35,749 bases of DNA, from assembly GCA_004213645.1 (NCBI GenBank), contig SGZF01000009.1:1-35749 (forward strand), written 5' to 3'. The number at the start of each line of letters is the position of its first letter. Position 1 is the first letter of the stretch. Source of the stretch: Flavobacteriales bacterium. Its GTDB lineage: Bacteria > Bacteroidota > Bacteroidia > Flavobacteriales > Flavobacteriaceae. Made by a program: the position numbers and the translations under genes. Shown here one piece after another: positions 7,510 through 15,445 of this stretch. The notes below the pieces were generated by a model. The model made no database searches. It had not been told where the DNA came from and saw only the letters and a program-made list of their open reading frames with translations.

Positions 7510-8605
7510 TGTAGTTCTTTATGCTTAATCCATATCCAGAAAGACCTACACGATGTTTTTGTTTTGAATTACTAAGTAAATTAATATTATAAATCCCAAG
7601 ATCATGAAGAATTTGAGCTCCAATTCCAAAATCTCTAAAATCTACTTTAGGCTTATCATTATTATCACTTAAATATTTAAGTTTTTTAAGTATGTTTTCA
7701 GATGATTGATTTTGATTTATAAATATTATTGCTCCTTTTCCATTCCTGTTTATTTCATCAAAAATTTTATCATAATTTTTTTCATTAGTTCCTGACAAAA
7801 TTTTGGTAACATCATTATCAACAACTGATGAATTAATTCTTGTTAAAACTGCTTCATCTTTGTTCCATTGACCTAAAGATAATGCTATGTGTAACTGATC
7901 ATTATTTGTTTGTTTGTATGCTCTTAATCTATAATTACCGAATTGAGTTTTAACATCTTCATCAAAACTTTTACTTATTAAACTGTCTTTCTTCATCCTA
8001 AATGCAACTAGATCTTCAATTGAAACAATTTTGAGATTAAATTTTTCTGCAACTTTAATTAACTCTGGTAATCTAGACATTGAGCCATCATCATTCATGA
8101 TTTCAACTATAACTCCTGCAGATTTAAAACCTGCAAGTCTAGCAAAATCTATAGCTGCTTCGGTATGACCTGTTCTTCTTAGAACTCCTCCATCTTTAGC
8201 AATTAGTGGAAAAACATGTCCTGGTCTTTGAAGATCATCAGGTTTAGTTTTCTTATCAACTAATGCCTGAACAGTTTTAGCTCTATCAAGTGCAGATATT
8301 CCAGATGTAACTCCATTTCCTTTTAAATCAACAGATACTGTAAAAGCTGTTTCGAGAGGGTCAGTATTATTTGGAACCATTTTCTCAAGATTTAATTTAG
8401 AACATAACTTCTCTGACATCGGAACACATATTAAGCCTCTTCCATTTTTTGCCATAAAATTAATCTTTGATGCATCAATTGTTTCAGCAGCAGTTATAAA
8501 ATCCCCTTCGTTCTCTCTATTTTCATCATCAACTACTATAATAATTTCACCCTCTTTTATAGATTTGATAGCATCTTCAATTTTATCTAATTTTATTTCA
8601 CCCAT
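7499..8605 (-). CDS. ribB: 3,4-dihydroxy-2-butanone-4-phosphate synthase with a degenerate GTP cyclohydrolase II-like domain
   Basis: A 368-residue protein. Residues 1 to about 208 are the RibB domain that makes dihydroxybutanone phosphate from ribulose 5-phosphate for riboflavin synthesis: DDENRENEGDF (26-36), the CVPM loop, and RRTGHTEAAIDFARLAGF. Residues from about 211 keep the GCH-II outline (FGNYRLRAY, DFRDFGIGAQILHDLG, SGYGLSI), but the zinc-binding cysteine cluster and the RGHEGRGIGL-type catalytic loop are absent; the domain contains no cysteine. It should therefore be monofunctional RibB, with RibA elsewhere. This arrangement is, to my knowledge, usual in flavobacteria. It overlaps the lptF/G 3' end by 13 bp and is the last gene of the ftsK operon. 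No FMN riboswitch space exists upstream. Confidence 0.92.
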   Translation of the reverse strand: MGEIKLDKIEDAIKSIKEGEIIIVVDDENRENEGDFITAAETIDASKINFMAKNGRGLICVPMSEKLCSKLNLEKMVPNNTDPLETAFTVSVDLKGNGVTSGISALDRAKTVQALVDKKTKPDDLQRPGHVFPLIAKDGGVLRRTGHTEAAIDFARLAGFKSAGVIVEIMNDDGSMSRLPELIKVAEKFNLKIVSIEDLVAFRMKKDSLISKSFDEDVKTQFGNYRLRAYKQTNNDQLHIALSLGQWNKDEAVLTRINSSVVDNDVTKILSGTNEKNYDKIFDEINRNGKGAIIFINQNQSSENILKKLKYLSDNNDKPKVDFRDFGIGAQILHDLGIYNINLLSNSKQKHRVGLSGYGLSIKNYTNY

Positions 8606-10038
8606 TTTCTAATTTTTAATCTGTTAATAATCTCAGCAAATCTATCAAAAAACGTAAAGTTAAATCCCCTGTCAGCAGATACAATCCTTGTTAAATAAAT
8701 CGCAAAAGGAGCTATTATGAATGTAGATATCCAGCTTCCTAAAAAAGGGCTTATACTGTTGTCTTCAGCAGCATTTTTTCCAAAAACACCAATATAGTGG
8801 TATGTCAAAAAGATTATTATTGATAAAACAAGGGGAAATCCTAACCCGCCTTTTCTTATAATTGCTCCAAGAGAAGCACCTATTAGAAATAAAAATATAC
8901 ATGCAAAAACCAAGCTATACTTCTCATTAATGGTTAGAGTGTGAAGGTTTATAAGTTTCTGTTGTAAGAAAAATGTTCTTTTTTTATTTGATAATTGTCT
9001 TAAATAAATATCCAATTCATCATTTGCCATTGTGAGCACACTATTAGTTTCATATACTTCAGGATCATCTAGTAGATTAAGGAAAGAAATATTTAGATTA
9101 ATGCCATCTAGATCAATTTGATTAGGATTTAAATTTGGTAGTTTTTTTAATGTATGACCTAGAATAAAGCTTTCTCCAAAAATATCTTTATCTCTCTCAA
9201 ACTTTTCTGAAAGAGTATCTGAGCTCATTTTTAATTGTTTAATTTTTTGCATTCTATAGGTTGACCTGTAATTTTCTTCTTCAAGATTAATGTTATTAAA
9301 TTCTGATATATCTATATTTAACACATATTCTTCAAAAGATGCTCTTGTATATGGATAATTCTGCTTTTCAGATGAACTTGCAGGAACAATATCTTCATAC
9401 CTATTACCATTTTTTAAAATCAATTGAAGATATTTATCATTTTCGTTTCTTACTTCACCTTTCTCCGCCTTTATAACTAAACGATTAACTTCATCATTGG
9501 ATATTTTATGAAGAATTATATCCTCAAGATATTGTTCATTATCTCCATATTTTCTAGATACCTTTATATTTAAATCTCCGATGTCATTAAATATACCTTC
9601 ACGAATGCTTAGAGTAGGTTTAAGTTTAGCTAAATTCTTTCTTAAATTATATGATTTTAACTCACCATATGTTACAACATGATTTGAAAAATAAAAAGAT
9701 CCAATTCCTAAAAAAATATGAAAGATTAGAAGAGTTACCATACTTCTTATTATAGAAATACCATTTGATTTCATTGCTACAAATTCATAATTTTCTGATA
9801 ATGTCCCGTATGTTGTCAAAGAAGCTAAAAGAATTGATAGTGGTAAAACTAATGGAACTAACTTAGGTGAAAAATATATAAAGAATTTCCCGATTGTAAA
9901 TATATCTATCCCTTTTCCAGCCAATTCATCAATATATAACCAAAATGTTTGAATAATGAATATCAAAAAGCAGATTGCAAAGACACTAAGAAATCTGCTT
10001 AAATAAAATTTCAATATGTATTTGTCTAAGATTTTCAA
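8593..10038 (-). CDS. LptF/LptG-family permease (YjgP/YjgQ) of lipopolysaccharide export
   Basis: A 481-residue inner-membrane protein. The N-terminal part has three hydrophobic segments, starting with MKILDKYILKFYLSRFL, followed by a large periplasmic beta-rich region, then three C-terminal membrane segments (KYSLVFACIFLFLIGASLGA, then FPLVLSIIIFLTY, then WISTFIIAPFAIYL). This matches the LptF/LptG family, which with LptB forms the ABC transporter extracting LPS from the inner membrane. The length exceeds the E. coli proteins (about 360), as the periplasmic part is expanded, typical of Bacteroidetes. Whether it is F or G cannot be decided. It overlaps lolA by 4 bp (ATGA) upstream and ribB by 13 bp downstream. 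Confidence 0.88.
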   Translation of the reverse strand: MKILDKYILKFYLSRFLSVFAICFLIFIIQTFWLYIDELAGKGIDIFTIGKFFIYFSPKLVPLVLPLSILLASLTTYGTLSENYEFVAMKSNGISIIRSMVTLLIFHIFLGIGSFYFSNHVVTYGELKSYNLRKNLAKLKPTLSIREGIFNDIGDLNIKVSRKYGDNEQYLEDIILHKISNDEVNRLVIKAEKGEVRNENDKYLQLILKNGNRYEDIVPASSSEKQNYPYTRASFEEYVLNIDISEFNNINLEEENYRSTYRMQKIKQLKMSSDTLSEKFERDKDIFGESFILGHTLKKLPNLNPNQIDLDGINLNISFLNLLDDPEVYETNSVLTMANDELDIYLRQLSNKKRTFFLQQKLINLHTLTINEKYSLVFACIFLFLIGASLGAIIRKGGLGFPLVLSIIIFLTYHYIGVFGKNAAEDNSISPFLGSWISTFIIAPFAIYLTRIVSADRGFNFTFFDRFAEIINRLKIRKWVK

Positions 10039-10661
10039 TTTTCGCTCACTATTAAATAGTTTTGATACTTATTAGTATCAAATTTAAATAAAGACGGTGG
10101 AACAGGTAAATTATATTCATAACTTATTGTTAAAAAGGTATTAAGAAGAGTATCGCTTTCTAAATCAAACATCTCAATCTGTTCAATAGAAAAATCAATA
10201 TTGTTAACCTTAATTTTATACATTATAAATTCATCTTTTTTACTGTATGCATTAACAATATATTTATCATAATCTTTCTCAAATGTTAAATTATATCCAT
10301 CCAAAAAGAAATTCAAAATTTGATTAGGTGTAAAGTTGAAAAATGTATTATTATTCTTGCTTATAATTATTTCCTCATTTTCATGTATAATGGTATAAAT
10401 ATTTTTTCCATCAAATAACTGGTCGATATCCGGAGTTTCTATAAAATACTTTTCATCTTTTATAAAAAACTCTCCATTCATTGGTAGTAGATTATTTCCA
10501 AGATTTGAATTAATAGTGAATTCATAGTACCCATTTTCTATTGATAGTGCATTTTCTTTGACTTTTTCAAGAATTTTAATTCCAGAATCTTGTGCAAATA
10601 GATTTGAATAACCTATTACAAAGATTAATGCTATTTTAATTATTTTATTTTTGGCCTCCAC
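10035..10661 (-). CDS. lolA: Outer-membrane lipoprotein carrier protein LolA-like
   Basis: A 208-residue exported protein. The signal peptide is a lysine start, a hydrophobic core IALIFVIGYSNLFA, and likely cleavage before QDSG. The mature part is a single LolA-type beta domain: an N-terminal helix (ILEKVKENALSIENGYYEF), then strands ending in PMNGEFFIKDEKYFIETPD and FDGKNIYTI, characteristic of LolA/LolB. It ferries lipoproteins across the periplasm. The start is GTG (10661-10659) inside the ftsK 3' end, giving a 17 bp overlap. No ATG occurs upstream of or within the signal peptide, so this start is the only plausible one. The 3' end overlaps the lptF/G start by 4 bp. Confidence 0.87.
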   Translation of the reverse strand: MEAKNKIIKIALIFVIGYSNLFAQDSGIKILEKVKENALSIENGYYEFTINSNLGNNLLPMNGEFFIKDEKYFIETPDIDQLFDGKNIYTIIHENEEIIISKNNNTFFNFTPNQILNFFLDGYNLTFEKDYDKYIVNAYSKKDEFIMYKIKVNNIDFSIEQIEMFDLESDTLLNTFLTISYEYNLPVPPSLFKFDTNKYQNYLIVSEN

Positions 10662-12933
10662 TCAATAGGGTTTCTAATGAATTTAAATCTGAAATCAATA
10701 CTTGTCTGGGTTTACTTCCTTCAAAAGGCCCAACTATCCCTGCATCTTCCATTTGATCAATTAATCTTCCAGCTCTATTATATCCAAGTTTCAATTTCCT
10801 TTGCAGTAAAGATGCAGAACCTTGCTGATTGGATACAATCACTCTTGCAGCCTCACTAAACATTGAATCTCTGTCCTCAAATGAAACATCTGAGGAAGAA
10901 CTTCCATCTTCTTTTGAAAATTCTGGTAATAGATAAGCAGAGGGGTAACCTGTTTGGGAGCCAATAAATTCCGATAATTTTTCTACTTCAGAAGTATCTA
11001 CAAATCCACACTGGATTCTAGTTAAATCGTTTGACTGAGAATATAAAAGATCTCCCCTTCCAATTAACTGTTCTGCTCCACCTGTATCTAAAATTGTTCT
11101 AGAGTCAATTTTTGAAGTTACCCTAAATGCAATTCTAGCTGGAAAATTTGCTTTAATTAAACCAGTAATAACATTAACAGATGGTCTCTGAGTAGCTATG
11201 ATTAGGTGAATTCCAACTGCTCTTGAAAGCTGAGCAAGCCTTGCTAATGGGGTTTCTACTTCTTTGCCAGCCGTCATTATTAAGTCTGCAAATTCATCAA
11301 TTACAAGAACAATGTATGGTAAAAAAGTATGACCATTTTCAGGATTTAATTTTCTAGAAATAAACTTTGAATTATATTCTTTTATATTTCTTGTCATTGC
11401 ATCTTTTAATAGCTCATATCTTCTATCCATTTCTCTACACAATGAGTTAAGAGTATTAATAACTTTATCATTTTCAATAATAATTGCATCATCCGATTCC
11501 GGAAGTTTAGCTAAATAATGTCTTTCAATTTTATTAAATATAGAAAGCTCTATTTTTTTTGGATCTACTAAGACAAACTTTACTTCAGCAGGGTGTTTTT
11601 TATAAATAATTGAAGTTAAAATAGCATTAATACCAACAGATTTACCTTGACCAGTTGCACCTGCCATTAGAAGGTGAGGCATTTTTGTTAGGTCAACAAC
11701 AAAAGTCTCATTGCTAATTGTTTTTCCAATTGCTATGGGAAGCTCCATTTCAGACTCTATATATTTTTTGGATGATAAAAGAGATTTCATTGACACTATA
11801 GACTTTTTCTTATTTGGGACCTCAATACCAATAGTACCTTTTCCTGGAATAGGTGCAATTATTCTTATTCCCAATGCCGAAAGCGATAATGCTATATCAT
11901 CCTCAAGATTTTTAATTTTCGAAATCCTAATTCCTGCCTCTGGAATTATTTCATAAAGAGTAACAGTTGGGCCAATAGTAGCTTTAATCTGTTTTATACC
12001 AATATTGTAATTTTTTAGAGTATCAACTATTTTGTTTTTATTAGTCTCAAGCTCTTCTTGGTCAATTTTAATTGTTCCATCACCATAATCTTTTAATAAT
12101 TCTATGCTTGGATTTTTAAAGCTGCTTAAATCAAGAGTTGGATCAAATTTTTTTGGGTTAACTTTACTAAAACCAATATCCCCTGTACTTTTTTCTTCAA
12201 AATTAATTTCTTCAACTTCCATTGAAATATTATTATTGTAATTCTCAACATCAGATTTGACAGAATCTAATTTAATTTCATCTTTTTTTATTTGATCTAT
12301 TACTTCTAGATCATTTGTATTTGATTCTAATTTATTATCAGCTTTAATTTCATTATTTTTTAGTAACTCATTACTCTTTTTTGGAATAATATTTTTTTTA
12401 AGGAATAGTAAAATAGAATTTGGGGTAAAGTTGAAAAGGACTGCTAGGGATAAAACTAACATGAAAGATAAAACTAGTATAATCCCAATATTTCCAATAT
12501 AGGTTTCAAGAAATGAATTTATTTCAAAACCAATAATTCCAGATTGAATTGGAAAATAGTTACTTAGATATCCAGATAGTAACGTAGTCCATATCATTAG
12601 AATTAATAGCCAATTAATTTTCCTAACTAAATCAAGAATTTTTTTGTTAAATAAAAGATGATAGGAGGAAATAAAAAGTATAAGAGGTAAAATAAAGCTT
12701 GCAATACCAAATGATTTAAAAATTAAAAAATGACTTATGGACGCACCAATTTTACCTAATATGTTTTCAACCTCAATATTTCTGTCAAATAAATTTTCTA
12801 CATTACTTTGATCAACTTTCCAGTTAAACATGTAAGAAATAAATGAAGTAATAAGTATTAGCGAAATGAATAGGAGAGTATAGCCAATTAGAACTTTAAA
12901 TTTATTCATATCAGCTTTTTTCTTGCTACCCAT
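10645..12933 (-). CDS. ftsK: DNA translocase FtsK/SpoIIIE
   Basis: A 762-residue motor that pumps the chromosome through the closing septum. The N-terminus (about 1-180) holds four or five membrane segments. A charged, Asn/Lys/Glu-rich linker spans about 181-270. The motor has Walker A GATGQGKS (425-432), Walker B VLVIDEFADLI, and the SRAVGIHLIIATQRPS block. The C-terminal gamma domain ends with a winged helix (ASLLQRKLKLGYNRAGRLID) that reads the polar KOPS sites and contacts XerD. The linker is far shorter than in E. coli FtsK (1329 residues) but normal for Bacteroidetes. It is the first gene of the ftsK-lolA-lptF/G-ribB operon. Confidence 0.96.
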   Translation of the reverse strand: MGSKKKADMNKFKVLIGYTLLFISLILITSFISYMFNWKVDQSNVENLFDRNIEVENILGKIGASISHFLIFKSFGIASFILPLILFISSYHLLFNKKILDLVRKINWLLILMIWTTLLSGYLSNYFPIQSGIIGFEINSFLETYIGNIGIILVLSFMLVLSLAVLFNFTPNSILLFLKKNIIPKKSNELLKNNEIKADNKLESNTNDLEVIDQIKKDEIKLDSVKSDVENYNNNISMEVEEINFEEKSTGDIGFSKVNPKKFDPTLDLSSFKNPSIELLKDYGDGTIKIDQEELETNKNKIVDTLKNYNIGIKQIKATIGPTVTLYEIIPEAGIRISKIKNLEDDIALSLSALGIRIIAPIPGKGTIGIEVPNKKKSIVSMKSLLSSKKYIESEMELPIAIGKTISNETFVVDLTKMPHLLMAGATGQGKSVGINAILTSIIYKKHPAEVKFVLVDPKKIELSIFNKIERHYLAKLPESDDAIIIENDKVINTLNSLCREMDRRYELLKDAMTRNIKEYNSKFISRKLNPENGHTFLPYIVLVIDEFADLIMTAGKEVETPLARLAQLSRAVGIHLIIATQRPSVNVITGLIKANFPARIAFRVTSKIDSRTILDTGGAEQLIGRGDLLYSQSNDLTRIQCGFVDTSEVEKLSEFIGSQTGYPSAYLLPEFSKEDGSSSSDVSFEDRDSMFSEAARVIVSNQQGSASLLQRKLKLGYNRAGRLIDQMEDAGIVGPFEGSKPRQVLISDLNSLETLLSGGQK

Positions 12934-12950
12934 AGATAAAAAGTATAAGA

Positions 12951-12958
12951 CAAAAATA
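12951..12958 (-). promoter_or_regulatory. Candidate -7 box for the ftsK operon
   Basis: Minus-strand TATTTTTG matches the TAnnTTTG Bacteroidetes -7 consensus and lies 18 bp upstream of the ftsK ATG (12933). That would give a leader of about 10-12 nt. No convincing TTTG -33 element is seen at the usual spacing. It sits in the 44 bp gap between nhaC and ftsK, so ftsK may be transcribed apart from the upstream antiporter. Confidence 0.4.
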
Positions 12959-12977
12959 CGAATATGAGTTTAGATTA

Positions 12978-14423
12978 TTAATTTTTATTACCTAAAGTCC
13001 TAATTTTTATCCTAAAAGCAGCATATATCAATGTCATAAATGGACTTATCCAATTAAAAACTGCATAAATAAAATATTCTCCTACACCTACACCAAGAAC
13101 AGAAGAATGGTAAGCTCCACAAGAGTTCCATGGAATAAGCGCCGAGGTCACTGTTGCAGAATCTTCGAGAGTTCTACTTAAATTTTCAGGAGCAAGCCCC
13201 TTATCTTTAAAAGCTTTTTCAAACATTTTTCCAGAGACAACAATTGACAGGTACTGATCTGATGCACTAATGTTTAAAGCTAAACAAGAAGCTACAGTAC
13301 TAGCGAATAATTTAAATGTGTTATCTGCCCATTTTAATAAAGTTTTACTTATCGTTTTTAGTGCTCCAATAGCATCCATTACTCCTCCAAAAACCATAGT
13401 TCCAATAACTAAAAAAATAGTATTCATCATACCTAGCATACCACCAGTTGAAAATAAATCATTTAAAATTTCATTATTTGTTTCTATGTTTACTTGCCCA
13501 GTAATTGTATCCATAATTACTACATATGAGCTTACAATGGAAGAATTTGACCCTTTTGAAAGTTCAGTAATTATTTGTGGTTGAAAAATTAGAGAAAATA
13601 ATCCTCCCACTAAAGTTCCAATTACAAGTGCTATTAGAGGTGGTGTTTTTTTAACAATCATAATCAATACTAATAATGGAACAATAAATAATATTAGCGA
13701 AATATTAAATTTTTCAGTTATTGCATTTAGTAAATAAGTATTGTCTGCAGTTCCATCGGATACTTGTAAAAATCCTAATATTATAAAAACAATTAAAGTA
13801 ATTGTAATGCTTGGAATTGTTGTGTAAGTTAAATATTTAATATGTTTAAATAGATCAACCTTTGTAACTGCAGCAGCAAGATTGGTAGTATCACTTAATG
13901 GAGATAGCTTATCCCCAAAATAGGCCCCAGCAATTACTGCTCCACCTACCATTCCAGCTGGAATTCCTAGAGCTTTTCCTATCCCAACTAATGCTATTCC
14001 GACAGTAGCAGATGTTGTCCAGCTACTCCCTGTAGCTACTGATATTATTGAGCATATTACTATGCATGCTGGAAGAAATATGTTGGGGTCAAGTATTTTT
14101 AAACCATAATATACCATTGCAGGGATTATACCGCTAATCATCCATGTTCCAGCAAGCGCACCTACAAATAAAAGAATCAATAATGCCCCTGTTACAGACT
14201 TTATGCTGTTAGATATACTTGTAAGTATATTCTTATATGAAACCCTATATGCAAATCCAATAGATGCTCCAAAAAGTCCTGAAAGAATTAATATAAATTG
14301 ATTAGTTCCATTTAAAGAATCATCTCCGTAAACAAAGACATTGATACTTAAGAGTAGTACAAGAAAAAAAATAGGAAGCAAAGCTACTCCAATCGGTAAA
14401 TTTACACTAGAAGAATTTTTCAA
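12978..14423 (-). CDS. nhaC: NhaC-family Na+/H+ antiporter
   Basis: A 481-residue membrane protein with about 11-12 hydrophobic segments. The NhaC core is clear: SVATGSSWTTSATVGIALVG, then IPAGMVGGAVIAGAYFGDKL with SPLSDTTNLAAA, a conserved acidic/polar transport region. The C-terminal half repeats the theme with a LEDSATVTSALIPWNSCGAY block. The family exchanges Na+ (sometimes Li+ or malate plus Na+ for lactate plus H+) across the inner membrane. It is read from a 92 bp gap divergent to tilS. Sodium extrusion fits the presence of a DASS symporter in a salt-water organism, but that link is inference. Confidence 0.93.
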   Translation of the reverse strand: MKNSSSVNLPIGVALLPIFFLVLLLSINVFVYGDDSLNGTNQFILILSGLFGASIGFAYRVSYKNILTSISNSIKSVTGALLILLFVGALAGTWMISGIIPAMVYYGLKILDPNIFLPACIVICSIISVATGSSWTTSATVGIALVGIGKALGIPAGMVGGAVIAGAYFGDKLSPLSDTTNLAAAVTKVDLFKHIKYLTYTTIPSITITLIVFIILGFLQVSDGTADNTYLLNAITEKFNISLILFIVPLLVLIMIVKKTPPLIALVIGTLVGGLFSLIFQPQIITELSKGSNSSIVSSYVVIMDTITGQVNIETNNEILNDLFSTGGMLGMMNTIFLVIGTMVFGGVMDAIGALKTISKTLLKWADNTFKLFASTVASCLALNISASDQYLSIVVSGKMFEKAFKDKGLAPENLSRTLEDSATVTSALIPWNSCGAYHSSVLGVGVGEYFIYAVFNWISPFMTLIYAAFRIKIRTLGNKN

Positions 14424-14515
14424 AAAATAAATTATATACTACAAGTTCAGAAAAAAAATCTTAACCATAATACAATACGATATTTATTTGATTAAACTTT
14501 AGCTATTTTTACTAA

Positions 14516-15445
14516 GTGGAACATAATATCAATAAAGTTTTTAAAGATAAAATTGAATCACTTAAGGAATGTAAATTTTTGGTTGCATTAAGTGGAGGTG
14601 TGGATAGTATGGTCCTTGCTAACTTGTTTATTCAAAATAATTTAAATTTCTCTATTGCCCATTGTAATTTTGACCTAAGAGCAAAAGAAAGCAATGCTGA
14701 TCAAGAATTTGTTTTAAGTTGGTCAAGAAAAAATAAGATAAATTATTATCATTCAAAATTTACCACTAAAGTTTTTTGTGATAAAAGTAAAGTGGGTATT
14801 CAAGAAGGTGCTAGAAATTTAAGATATAATTGGTTTAATGAACTTAGAGTAATCCATAAGTTTGATTATGTAGTAACCGCACATCATTTAGATGATCAAC
14901 TCGAAACATATTTAATTAATACTATGAGAGGCACAGGGTTAAATGGGCTTTTGGGTATTCCGGAAAAAACAAATAATTTATTTAGACCACTTCTTCAAGT
15001 TTTAAAGGATGAAATATTAGTGTATGCTGATATAAACAAAATTGATTTTAGAGAGGATTCTTCAAATTTTAAAAATGATTACTACAGAAATATGATTAGA
15101 AATATGATCATTCCTGAGTTTAAGAATTTTGATGATAATGTTATGTTAAAGTTTAAAACAACAGTAAATAACTTAATGTCTACTAAGATATTTGTTGATA
15201 TAATCATTAAACAAACTAAAGATAAATTTTTTGATGAAGACAAAAACATGGTAAAAGTAAAAATTGATGAGCTATTGAATTTAAAACCATTGGACTTCTT
15301 CGTCCATCACTTATTTATTGATTATAATTTTAATTTTAAAGAGATTATAAAATTATTTAAGTCGGATTCAGGTAAGTTTATCATTTCTCAATCACATATA
15401 TTGACCAAGAAAAAAAACTTTTTAATAATTACTAGAAATGATTAA
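14516..15445 (+). CDS. tilS: tRNA(Ile)-lysidine synthase, short form without the C-terminal domain
   Basis: TilS converts C34 of tRNA-Ile(CAU) to lysidine so that it reads AUA. The PP-loop ATPase motif is SGGVDS (26-31), followed by TAHHLDDQLETYL, MRGTGLNGLLGIP, and EDSSNFKNDYYRNMIRN, all diagnostic. The protein is only 309 residues, whereas most bacterial forms run to about 430 and end with a separate TilS-C domain; that domain is missing and the frame ends cleanly at TGA, overlapping the next gene by 8 bp. A short form is known in Aquifex. The start is GTG at 14516; an earlier start is not evident. It is divergent from nhaC. Confidence 0.92.
   Translation: MEHNINKVFKDKIESLKECKFLVALSGGVDSMVLANLFIQNNLNFSIAHCNFDLRAKESNADQEFVLSWSRKNKINYYHSKFTTKVFCDKSKVGIQEGARNLRYNWFNELRVIHKFDYVVTAHHLDDQLETYLINTMRGTGLNGLLGIPEKTNNLFRPLLQVLKDEILVYADINKIDFREDSSNFKNDYYRNMIRNMIIPEFKNFDDNVMLKFKTTVNNLMSTKIFVDIIIKQTKDKFFDEDKNMVKVKIDELLNLKPLDFFVHHLFIDYNFNFKEIIKLFKSDSGKFIISQSHILTKKKNFLIITRND

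Noticed and set aside
7499-8605. Bifunctional RibBA
   Set aside because: The C-terminal domain has no zinc cysteines and no catalytic arginine loop, so GTP cyclohydrolase II activity is not supported.
8593-8640. FMN riboswitch upstream of ribB
   Set aside because: ribB starts inside the end of lptF/G with no untranslated leader, and no conserved riboswitch elements are visible.
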